Shown here: piece by piece, positions 1-5,768 of the stretch | Numbering within the stretch: the first letter of the stretch is position 1 | How the letters are laid out: every line of letters starts with the position of its first letter | Origin: Euryarchaeota archaeon UBA623 | Lineage (GTDB): Archaea; Thermoplasmatota; Poseidoniia; Poseidoniales; Thalassarchaeaceae | DNA: 6,140 bases | Direction of reading: 5' to 3' | Assembly: GCA_002505325.1 (NCBI GenBank) | Contig: DAUV01000106.1 | Location: 5,554 to 11,693, forward strand | Notes under the pieces: model-generated | The model's input: only the letters and a program-made list of their open reading frames with translations | What the model was told of the DNA's origin: nothing | Database searches by the model: none | Translations under genes and position numbers: made by a program

Positions 1-21
1 CTAGAAGACGCCCTCTGGCCA

Positions 22-3000
22 ATGTACAAGACTGCCCCAGACAGAAACGCCCGACGCCGAATCCAGACCGGCCTGTTCCTAGTGGCCCTGATGCTGGGCT
101 CAGGGTGCCTCGGTGCCACTGATGAGATCGTCGAGCAGCCCGAGCCCTCGGTGGTGATCGCCAGCGTGGTAATCGAGGGCTCGCCGACCACTGCCAGTCA
201 CCTAATCATCGCCAACGTCGTCATCGAAGAGGGAACAGCCCCCTACATCGCCAACTGGCGCCTCGACGGCGCACTCGTACAGACTTCTAACAGTCTGACC
301 TACGACGCGGGCTTCCTCTCTGTCGGGACTCACACCATCGAGGTAGAGCTGACCGATTCCAGGGGTGCCTCTGCCGTGTCAGCGGTCATCTTCACTCTGC
401 TTGAGCCCAACAGAGCGCCCACAGTCTCACTTGAGATCCCATCTGAGGGGGTCGCAGGAGTCCCCGTTGCTTGGTCCGTGGCCACTGCAGACCCTGACGG
501 CGATGTTCTGGTCGTTGAGGTGGACTTCTCAGACGGAATCACTCTGCGTGATCTCTCGGGTCAGCACATCTGGGGCGAGCCGGGTACCTATTCGGTGCAC
601 GTCTCGGCTACCGACCCCTCGGGTTTCCTAGCCACTGCTCAGGGGTCGATTAGAATCAACGACGCAGAAGCCCCCTCGCTAACCGTATCAACCAGCCCTT
701 CTCCACAGGGCCGCATCCACCTCAATATGGCCGGTGAGCTCAGCATCACCACTGTAGCGGAGGACCCTCTCGGCCCGGTTTCGATATCGATTGACTGGGG
801 CGACGGCTCCACATCCGATTCGCCTCTGGCTGAGGAGTCGCACCAGTATTTCGTGGAGGGCATCTATGTGGTCCGTGTGACTGCTACTGGACCCACCGGG
901 ATATCTACCGAGCGCATGTTTCACGTTGAAGTGGTCTCGGTCATCGACGACCTTGAGGCCGCACAACTCCAAGAGGAGTTGGAGGGCGAGGGCGAGGAGC
1001 AGTTGGAGAATGAAGTCGAACTGGAACTCGACCCTGACGGCGACGGCACTGTCGACGAGGTCACGGAGGCTCAGGGAGACTCTGAGTATGACTGGCAGTC
1101 AGACTTCGACCCTGACGGCGATGGCTACTACGACGACGACCAAGAGGTCGATGACTGGGTCACCACCGACGAAGAATCGGTGCGCGACGAGGTTGGCGAC
1201 GAGGAGGCGACCGACGCTATCCCGAGTGACCCTCTGATGATTGAGAGCAGCGTCGTCAACGAGGAGGAGAGGCCTTCCGAGAATGAACTCGCCCCGATTC
1301 CCTTCGACAACGAAGCCAATACCGAGATTGTCAACCCAGTTTTCAACGAGGCGTGGGGCGATGTGGACGACACTTCGATGCAGGAGCAGACTTACTCGCG
1401 CTCGATTTCACAGGTCACCGCTACATGGTGGAACGACAGCTTCTGGGAGGACTGGGACAATGACGGCGTCCCCGAGACTCTATGTCACAGTACAATGGGG
1501 GTGTTCTGGTTCGACTCGGACGGTATCCCCGGGCCTGAACGCATCATTCTGGTGCGCACCAAGCAGTGTTCGCACGACCGCGACGGGGACGGTCATGACG
1601 ACCTATTCTTCACCCGCTTCAGAGGCCTCGACCTAGTCGATCAGAACTCCGACGGCATACCCGAGCGCCACGACGTACTGACCAGAACCGTGTGGACCTG
1701 GGACAACGGCACCTACGAGGATGTCAACATATACCTCTTCGTTCATGCTCGCACTGACGCCGACCAAGATGGCAATCTGGAGCGCCGAGTGGTCCTGAAC
1801 CGCCAGCAGCGAATGGTCGATCAGGGCATAGGTGCGGTACTCACCGCGTACTTCTCGCACTCCCGACTCATCCTAAGGGTCGACAGCAACGACGACGGCA
1901 CCCCAGAGCGCTGGATGGCCATAGATCACACCTCATGGGTCTGGGATCCCACTGAGGACGGTAACGCCGATCGCCACCGTGATAACCTGCGCGCGGTCGT
2001 CAGGAAGGACACTGACCAGGACGGCAGCGTCGATGTGGTTCGCGCGCTACACCAGAACACCGTCCAGTTCGACAATGACTCTAACGGCGTCGTCGAGTTA
2101 CAGTGGACTTGGCGAGCTGGGGTCCTGAAGGTCGACACCGACCACGATGGCGACCTCGACTACACTGCCCGGATGCGAGGATGGCATCAGCACTGGGACT
2201 GGGGGATGGTCGAGTACCACATCCACCGATTTTCCCTGACCCGAATGATCGACGATGATGCCGATGGGATTCTGGAGTGGAAGCAGCGCACCATCCATAT
2301 GTCTAACGCAACAGACTGGGACTTCGACCACCATCTCGAGCAGCGTGAGTCATACACTGCTACCCTGACGTGGTGGGACTCCAACGAGGACGGTTACGAG
2401 GAACACATCTTCAGGCGGGTCCGAGAGACCTCCTACCTGGATCAGCACGCCCATGGCTGGACCTTCCAGACCGAGGAGACGCGCTCGATGGAGGTGTGGC
2501 GCAACTCGTTGCACCAGCCCCATAGAATTCGCATCGTGGTCAATGAGCTGACTTCGTGGGACAACAACTCAGACGGCAGTCCCGACACCTACCAATACCT
2601 GAGCCGAACTTGGCAAGCAACTGACACCGACAATGACAGCTTCCTCAACCGTAGGGTGTTCCACCGTCACTATATGGGGCAGAGGGACGACAACGCTGAC
2701 GGTAACGTGACTTCCGCGGTCAATTCCAACATCTGGCACGCGAGAAACCTCTCCCTCTCGTCCAGCGGCAGCATCGAGGTTCTGCAGGAGGCTTACCTGT
2801 CGCATAAGGTGCTCGAGTGGAACATCAACCCGCAGGGCCACGCCTACCATACCAACAGCACATGGGTCGGCTTCCAGATCGACTATATCGCCGGGACATC
2901 ACAGGGCATCACCGTCACGGTGATTACCGTGGATTCCAATCAGGACGGCACGCCCGAATCACAGACCATCACCACCGCAGGATCGGGCAACCCTCCGTGA
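22..3000 (+). CDS. Large secreted PKD-domain lipoprotein with tandem calcium-loop repeats
   Basis: Predicted 992-residue surface lipoprotein. The N-terminus has a basic stretch (R8 to R13), a hydrophobic core (about 16-25) and a lipobox-like GSGC at 26-29, so C29 is the likely lipidated cysteine; the box is slightly off-consensus, with Leu at -4. Residues about 43-127 form an Ig/PKD-like module. PKD-like domains follow at about 132-213 (VDFSDG, then HIWGEPGTYSVHVSATD) and 217-306 (IDWGDG, then HQYFVEGIYVVRVTATG). Residues 307-450 are an acidic linker with DPDGDG motifs at 337 and 363. Residues 477-992 are about 24 units of 21 residues opening with DxDxDGxxE/D loops. There is no C-terminal membrane segment, and C488 and C516 are the only other cysteines. 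The frame is open to the left window edge (seven codons), but the signal peptide supports the ATG at 22. No catalytic motif is recognised. Adhesion, surface-layer association or polymer binding is inference from PKD and calcium-loop architecture; the exact role is unknown. Confidence 0.85.
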   Translation: MYKTAPDRNARRRIQTGLFLVALMLGSGCLGATDEIVEQPEPSVVIASVVIEGSPTTASHLIIANVVIEEGTAPYIANWRLDGALVQTSNSLTYDAGFLSVGTHTIEVELTDSRGASAVSAVIFTLLEPNRAPTVSLEIPSEGVAGVPVAWSVATADPDGDVLVVEVDFSDGITLRDLSGQHIWGEPGTYSVHVSATDPSGFLATAQGSIRINDAEAPSLTVSTSPSPQGRIHLNMAGELSITTVAEDPLGPVSISIDWGDGSTSDSPLAEESHQYFVEGIYVVRVTATGPTGISTERMFHVEVVSVIDDLEAAQLQEELEGEGEEQLENEVELELDPDGDGTVDEVTEAQGDSEYDWQSDFDPDGDGYYDDDQEVDDWVTTDEESVRDEVGDEEATDAIPSDPLMIESSVVNEEERPSENELAPIPFDNEANTEIVNPVFNEAWGDVDDTSMQEQTYSRSISQVTATWWNDSFWEDWDNDGVPETLCHSTMGVFWFDSDGIPGPERIILVRTKQCSHDRDGDGHDDLFFTRFRGLDLVDQNSDGIPERHDVLTRTVWTWDNGTYEDVNIYLFVHARTDADQDGNLERRVVLNRQQRMVDQGIGAVLTAYFSHSRLILRVDSNDDGTPERWMAIDHTSWVWDPTEDGNADRHRDNLRAVVRKDTDQDGSVDVVRALHQNTVQFDNDSNGVVELQWTWRAGVLKVDTDHDGDLDYTARMRGWHQHWDWGMVEYHIHRFSLTRMIDDDADGILEWKQRTIHMSNATDWDFDHHLEQRESYTATLTWWDSNEDGYEEHIFRRVRETSYLDQHAHGWTFQTEETRSMEVWRNSLHQPHRIRIVVNELTSWDNNSDGSPDTYQYLSRTWQATDTDNDSFLNRRVFHRHYMGQRDDNADGNVTSAVNSNIWHARNLSLSSSGSIEVLQEAYLSHKVLEWNINPQGHAYHTNSTWVGFQIDYIAGTSQGITVTVITVDSNQDGTPESQTITTAGSGNPP
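940..1371 (+). other. Acidic linker region with two thrombospondin type 3-like motifs
   Basis: This part of the lipoprotein (residues about 307-450) is dominated by Glu and Asp. It contains DPDGDGTVDE at 337 and DPDGDGYYDDD at 363, and ends its most acidic part with ATDAIPSDP (396-404), which resembles the DAFPxDP ending of thrombospondin type 3 repeats. These motifs are known as calcium ligands in secreted proteins. The region separates the PKD domains from the 21-residue repeats and is probably an extended, calcium-dependent spacer; that function is inferred. The two DNA copies of the motif (1030-1047 and 1108-1125) differ at one base, and a third close copy lies in the second PKD domain (490-505). 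Confidence 0.6.
1450..2997 (+). repeat. Protein-level array of about 24 units of 21 residues (63 bases) with DxDxDGxxE loops
   Basis: Units start at residues 477, 498, 519, 540, 561, 579, 600, 621, 642, 663, 684, 705, 726, 744, 765, 786, 807, 827, 847, 868, 889, 911, 934 and 971 of the lipoprotein. Most steps are exactly 21; units at 561 and 726 are 18, those at 807 and 827 are 20, and the last few drift (22, 23, 37). Good loops read D-x-[D/N]-x-D-G-x-x-[E/D], for example DTDQDGSVD at 663 and DSNDDGTPE at 621. The residue before the loop is often W, V, F or I, and the remainder alternates polar and hydrophobic residues, suggesting two beta strands per unit. Degenerate loops (600, 765, 807, 827, 868, 911, 934) keep the register. 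The nine-residue spacing matches the calcium loops of FG-GAP/integrin-type beta structures rather than the 12-residue EF-hand loop. DNA copies are strongly diverged, so this is an old protein repeat. Confidence 0.85.
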
Positions 3001-3007
3001 CGAATCG

Positions 3008-3011
3008 TTAT
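3008..3011 (+). promoter_or_regulatory. Weak candidate box A for tRNA-Glu
   Basis: The 38-base gap between the lipoprotein stop and the tRNA holds a short TTAT centred about 29 bases before the mature tRNA 5' end, at the spacing expected for an archaeal TATA element. It is only four A/T bases in a G-rich context, so it may be chance. The tRNA could instead be transcribed by read-through from the lipoprotein gene. Confidence 0.2.
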
Positions 3012-3038
3012 GGGGGGGACGTCTGTCGTCACCTCGTC

Positions 3039-3116
3039 GCTCCTGTGGTGTAGCACGGCCCATCATTCCGGGTTTTCATCCCGGCGACTCGGGTTCGAAT
3101 CCCGACAGGAGCACCA
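3039..3116 (+). tRNA. tRNA-Glu, anticodon UUC, CCA encoded
   Basis: Complete cloverleaf. The acceptor stem GCTCCTG (3039-3045) pairs with CAGGAGC (3106-3112), followed by discriminator A3113 and encoded CCA (3114-3116). The D-arm carries A14 (3052), G15 (3053) and the G18-G19 pair (3057-3058). The anticodon stem CCGGG/CCCGG (3068-3072, 3080-3084) encloses loop TTTTCAT with anticodon TTC at 3075-3077, reading GAA and probably GAG. The variable loop is four bases (CGAC). The T-arm TCGGG/CCCGA encloses TTCGAAT (3094-3100). There is no intron. The GGTGTAG...GGCCCATCAT D-arm is typical of archaeal tRNA-Glu and unlike the bacterial form, which is the best domain-level clue in the window. It converges on the minus-strand SLOG gene with a one-base gap. 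Confidence 0.95.
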
Positions 3117-3117
3117 A

Positions 3118-3567
3118 TTATTCCACTTCATGAACATCTGTGGGGATGCCTCTAGAAGCTGCCTGTTCAATCACTATTCTTGTCCACTTGCTAGTTGGAG
3201 ATGGCATTGCTAGGATATGCGAGGCCCCACTCAGAATCTTCTCAGTCAGTGTGTTAGCGGCCTCGGCCCTGCCTCTGTCAATCAGACTCCTATTGGAGTC
3301 GCCCCACTCCTCAGTGAATACAGCTATCGGAACCGAGTTGTTGTCGGCCCAGCGCTCAGCCATGTAATCAACACCACTCGCACCGCCAACGATAATCATG
3401 TCCGGGTAGCCGTTATTGTCTACCCAAGATTCGACAGCTATTTCGAAGACCATGAAGTCATAGAACCTACTCGACCCAACGATAGCGAGATTGATAATTT
3501 CCCCATCTAGATTGAGGTCACGACTCCCGAGCCGCTCGACCGTGTCTTGTCCAGCATGGTCCGCCAT
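3118..3567 (-). CDS. SLOG-fold DUF2493/YspA-like protein
   Basis: A 149-residue protein when started at the ATG at 3567. After about 25 divergent residues comes a Rossmann-like strand and nucleotide loop (LAIVGSSRFYDF, 27-38), then the family signature VGGASGVDYMAERWA (60-74), then VFTEEWGDSNRS (83-94) in the place of the usual F-x-A-x-W segment. An RGRAEAANTLT helix (98-108), a strand ILAMP (118-122) and SPTSKWTRIVIEQAASRGIP (123-142) complete the fold. DUF2493 proteins belong to the SLOG superfamily, thought to bind nucleotides or nucleotide-derived ligands; the ligand is not known here. The Arg of the common GGARGVD motif is Ser. An in-frame TTG at 3594 would add nine residues but lies inside a good box A, so ATG is preferred. 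G+C is about 45-50% in sampled lines, lower than in the lipoprotein gene, and with the tRNA neighbour this hints at acquisition. There is no toxin or effector partner beside it. Confidence 0.8.
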   Translation of the reverse strand: MADHAGQDTVERLGSRDLNLDGEIINLAIVGSSRFYDFMVFEIAVESWVDNNGYPDMIIVGGASGVDYMAERWADNNSVPIAVFTEEWGDSNRSLIDRGRAEAANTLTEKILSGASHILAMPSPTSKWTRIVIEQAASRGIPTDVHEVE

Positions 3568-3592
3568 GGACCGGCCGATGGGGGTTGTGAAC

Positions 3593-3598
3593 AATAAA
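3593..3598 (-). promoter_or_regulatory. Candidate archaeal box A for the SLOG gene
   Basis: On the minus strand the bases read TTTATT, centred about 28 bases before the ATG at 3567, with a purine-rich GGGGA just upstream that could serve as a BRE. That spacing would put transcription start at or next to the start codon, giving a leaderless mRNA, which is common in archaea. It also argues against translation from the TTG at 3594. Single-site evidence only. Confidence 0.4.
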
Positions 3599-3635
3599 CA
3601 TCCCCTGCCAATGTGCGATTCTGTCGTTTTCAGGA

Positions 3636-3650
3636 TTTTTTTCTTCTTCT
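3636..3650 (+). other. Pyrimidine tract in the divergent intergenic region
   Basis: Seven T followed by CTTCTTCT, in the 179-base region between the divergent starts of the SLOG gene and sufS. On the plus strand it could act as an archaeal T-rich termination signal for transcripts reading in from the tRNA, or it could be part of sufS promoter architecture. It has no hairpin that I can see. The rest of 3568-3746 holds the SLOG box A, a possible sufS TATA-like TTGATATC (3706-3713) and the sufS ribosome-binding site, and no convincing small gene. Confidence 0.3.
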
Positions 3651-3735
3651 AGGGGGTAAGGCAAGCAGGAACCCATCCAGAATCATCGAAATGTTCGGGC
3701 GCGAGTTGATATCGGACCGTCTGTTCGAAATGACC

Positions 3736-3740
3736 GAGGA
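3736..3740 (+). promoter_or_regulatory. Shine-Dalgarno-like site of sufS
   Basis: GAGGA ends six bases before the sufS ATG, a workable spacing for pairing with the 16S rRNA tail. It supports the ATG at 3747, where the encoded protein begins in the usual SufS manner (short N-terminus, then IRGDFPIL). Confidence 0.4.
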
Positions 3741-3746
3741 ACAGCA

Positions 3747-4973
3747 ATGGCTCTGGATATTGAGGCTATACGGGGCGATTTCCCTATTCTGGGGCGCACT
3801 CTACCTAACGGCAAGAAACTCGTATACTTCGACAATGCTGCGACCTCACAGAAGCCGCAATGTGTCATCGACGCCATATCCCGCTACTATGAGGAGTACA
3901 ATTCTAATGCCCACCGCGCCAACCACACTCTTGCAGACGAAGCTACCACTGCTCTTGAGGGCGCTCGGGAGCGAATATCCTCTTACTTTGGGACTTCACC
4001 TGATCAGATGATATACACCAGCGGCGCTACCGAGGCAATCAACTTAGTCGCCTACGGTTGGGCACGGGAAAATCTCAGCGAGGGAGACGTCGTCGTTCTG
4101 ACCGAGATGGAACATCATGCTGACATTGTGCCGTGGCAGCAGATGTCAATCGACAAGGGAGTCGAGGTCAGGTACGTGCCGATAGACACCGAGTCCTTCA
4201 CTCTTGATATGGACGCCTTCGAAGTAGCCCTAGATGGTGCCTCACTGGTCTGCGTCGTACACACTAGCAATGTCTTGGGTGTACGCAATCCTGTAGAGAA
4301 AATCGTAGAGATGTCACACTCCGTCGGTGCACGGGTGCTGATCGACTGCGCGCAGGGCGCTCCTCACGAGAGGATTGACTTCGACGCTCTCGGAGCCGAC
4401 TTTGTCGCCATATCGGCTCACAAAATGGCCGGACCCACGGGAATCGGGTGCATACTGGTGAAGCGAGATGCGATGGCCGAAATGGGTCCGTTCATGACCG
4501 GTGGCTCGATGATTAAGCGAGTCACCACTGAGGGCTCGACGTTCCAAGAGGGCCACGCCATGTTTGAGACCGGAACTCCTCGGATTGCTGAGGCGATAGG
4601 ATGGGGCGCCGCTGTGGAATGGCTTGACCAGTTCGACATGACTGAGGTCCACGCTCACATCAACGACGTCGCCTCTTGGACTGCAACTAAGATGAGAGAA
4701 ATCCCCGGGATCAGGATTTATGGTGACCCTGGGAGAGAGGACAGCAGTGGGGCTGTCTCTTTCCTGCACGAGAGCATCCAGTCTCAGGACCTTGCACTGC
4801 TTCTCGACGAGGGTGGTTTCGCCGTCAGGACCGGCCATCACTGCGCCCAACCTCTAATGGACGCCTTGGGTGTCCCTTCTACAAACCGCGCCTCATTCTG
4901 GATCTACAATACTATGGGAGAGGCAGAGTCCTTCGTAGAGTACCTAGGCCAAGTGGTGCAGAGATTCGCCTGA
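3747..4973 (+). CDS. sufS: SufS-type cysteine desulfurase
   Basis: A 408-residue, full-length group II cysteine desulfurase. This PLP enzyme removes sulfur from L-cysteine, giving alanine and an enzyme persulfide that is passed to SufE for iron-sulfur cluster assembly in the cytoplasm. Visible family marks are IRGDFPIL (8-15), YFDNAATSQKP (27-37), NAHRANHTLA (54-63), TSGATEAIN (91-99), EMEHHADIVPW (120-130) with His123/His124, HTSNVLG (172-178), LIDCAQGAPH (198-207) with Asp200 and Gln203, the PLP lysine K226 in SAHKMAGPTGIG, GGSMI (252-256) and FETGTPRIAEAIGW (273-286). The persulfide cysteine is C366 in RTGHHCAQPLM, and Arg381 lies in the RASFWIYNT segment. The PLP lysine falls at the same number as in E. 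coli SufS. It is first of three co-directional Suf genes, 42 bases before sufE. The pairing with SufE supports SufS rather than the homologous CsdA or a kynureninase-type relative. Confidence 0.95.
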   Translation: MALDIEAIRGDFPILGRTLPNGKKLVYFDNAATSQKPQCVIDAISRYYEEYNSNAHRANHTLADEATTALEGARERISSYFGTSPDQMIYTSGATEAINLVAYGWARENLSEGDVVVLTEMEHHADIVPWQQMSIDKGVEVRYVPIDTESFTLDMDAFEVALDGASLVCVVHTSNVLGVRNPVEKIVEMSHSVGARVLIDCAQGAPHERIDFDALGADFVAISAHKMAGPTGIGCILVKRDAMAEMGPFMTGGSMIKRVTTEGSTFQEGHAMFETGTPRIAEAIGWGAAVEWLDQFDMTEVHAHINDVASWTATKMREIPGIRIYGDPGREDSSGAVSFLHESIQSQDLALLLDEGGFAVRTGHHCAQPLMDALGVPSTNRASFWIYNTMGEAESFVEYLGQVVQRFA

Positions 4974-5015
4974 TAGTCTAGTCACGTTCAAGGTCAGCCT
5001 CTAGGACGCAGCAGT

Positions 5016-5444
5016 ATGGTAGAAGATAGGAAGTGGCCCGAGCACCTCGACCCTGTGGTCGAGGAGTTCCGCAACTGCTTCGATGCGATGGAGAGATACG
5101 AGCTATTGTTCGGATATGCCAAATTGCATCCGTCACCGCTCCCGCAGGAAGAGTGGAACGACGACAACCAAGTACACGGTTGTCAGTCCAGAGCTCATAT
5201 CATCTGCTCAGTCGATGAAAGTGGAGGATTTCTCCTGAGAGGGGGTGCTGATGCCCAGATAGTGCAGGGCCTAATGGCGGTGACGGCAATTGCCGTTAAC
5301 GGAATGAATCCCTCTGAGGTAGCTGAGATGGAGCCTGATTATGCCGAGGCGATGGGCATCCGCTCCTCGCTCACTCCAAGCAGGACCAATGGTTTCCTAA
5401 ACATGTTCAAGCGGGTCCGCGAAGAGGCGGTTCTGCTTCAGTGA
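5016..5444 (+). CDS. sufE: SufE-like sulfur acceptor protein
   Basis: A 142-residue protein, close to the usual SufE length. SufE takes the persulfide sulfur from SufS onto its own cysteine, stimulates the desulfurase and hands sulfur to the SufBCD scaffold. The catalytic cysteine is C56 in the diagnostic VHGCQSRAHI (53-62). Further family features are a helical N-terminus (FRNCFDAMERYELLFGYAK, 18-36), the GGADAQIVQGLMAVT segment (76-90) and the C-terminal LTPSRTNGFLNMFKRVR (119-135). The order is that of SufE and not SufU, since there is no zinc-binding SufU pattern. It sits between sufS and sufT, with only nine bases to the next start, so co-transcription is very likely. TAGGA nine bases before the ATG may serve as the ribosome-binding site. 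C21 and C64 are additional cysteines with no known role. Confidence 0.93.
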   Translation: MVEDRKWPEHLDPVVEEFRNCFDAMERYELLFGYAKLHPSPLPQEEWNDDNQVHGCQSRAHIICSVDESGGFLLRGGADAQIVQGLMAVTAIAVNGMNPSEVAEMEPDYAEAMGIRSSLTPSRTNGFLNMFKRVREEAVLLQ

Positions 5445-5453
5445 GGCATCACC

Positions 5454-5768
5454 ATGGTAGAAGAGTCCGATATCACTGACTCACTAGGGGAGGTAGAGGA
5501 TCCCGAGATGAAGATGTCAGTCACCGAGCTGGGGCTAATCTACGATATCAGAATCGAGGATAGAGATGAGGGAGTACACGCAGAGATTGACATGACCCTG
5601 ACTAGCCCAGGTTGCCCAGTGGCACCTGAAATTATGGCAGCAGTACATCGTTCAGCACTATCCACTGAAGGAGTGGACAGTGTCCACGTGAATCTCACAT
5701 TTTCTCCGCCATGGGACCCCCGAATACACGCAACTGAAGATGCAAAATTCGATTTGGGCGTATTCTAA
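5454..5768 (+). CDS. sufT: SufT/MIP18-family (DUF59) iron-sulfur assembly protein
   Basis: A 104-residue single-domain DUF59 protein. Family features are an EDPEM segment (15-19, equivalent to the common DPEI), LGLIYDIRIED (26-36), MTLTSPGCPVAPEI (47-60) with the conserved cysteine C54, and VNLTFSPPWDPRIHATEDAKFDLG (79-102). Relatives (SufT, PaaD, human CIAO2/MIP18, the N-terminus of HCF101) help cluster maturation or transfer to target proteins; the precise step is debated. Position directly after sufE, nine bases apart, favours SufT over the phenylacetate-pathway PaaD, and no paa genes are nearby. The first 11 bases (ATGGTAGAAGA) are identical to those of sufE. Its TAA stop overlaps the stop of the converging folD by four bases. 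No fused P-loop (ApbC/Mrp) domain follows. Confidence 0.9.
   Translation: MVEESDITDSLGEVEDPEMKMSVTELGLIYDIRIEDRDEGVHAEIDMTLTSPGCPVAPEIMAAVHRSALSTEGVDSVHVNLTFSPPWDPRIHATEDAKFDLGVF

Noticed and set aside
365..2850. Several open frames of 60-100 codons on both strands inside the lipoprotein gene
   Set aside because: They are shadows of the repetitive Asp/Gly/Arg-rich coding frame, with Thr/Arg-rich or Val/Asp-rich translations typical of out-of-frame reading.
1450..2997. The 63-base periodicity as a CRISPR array or recent DNA tandem repeat
   Set aside because: There is no DNA-level identity between units beyond short Asp/Gly codon runs, the frame is a continuous protein and the conservation is at amino-acid level.
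3089..3540. Second copy of the tRNA 3' end as an attachment site
   Set aside because: Only a short CGACTC match near 3519 was seen; no repeat of 15 or more bases of the T-arm and acceptor region was found in the window.
3118..3567. SLOG protein as part of a defence or signalling operon
   Set aside because: It stands alone with no nuclease, membrane effector or nucleotide cyclase beside it; the flanking genes are a tRNA and Suf housekeeping genes.
3568..3594. Nine-residue N-terminal extension of the SLOG protein from a TTG
   Set aside because: The TTG falls within the candidate box A, the extra residues are not family-like and a good ATG follows.
3613..4011. Plus-strand open frame of 132 codons upstream of and overlapping sufS
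   Set aside because: Two thirds of it overlaps the conserved N-terminus of sufS in another frame, and its translation is low in recognisable pattern. The non-overlapping part is an ordinary promoter region.
4314..4850. Minus-strand open frame of 178 codons inside sufS
   Set aside because: It is fully antisense to highly conserved SufS sequence, has no family-like motif and no ribosome-binding site of note. It reflects the codon composition of sufS.
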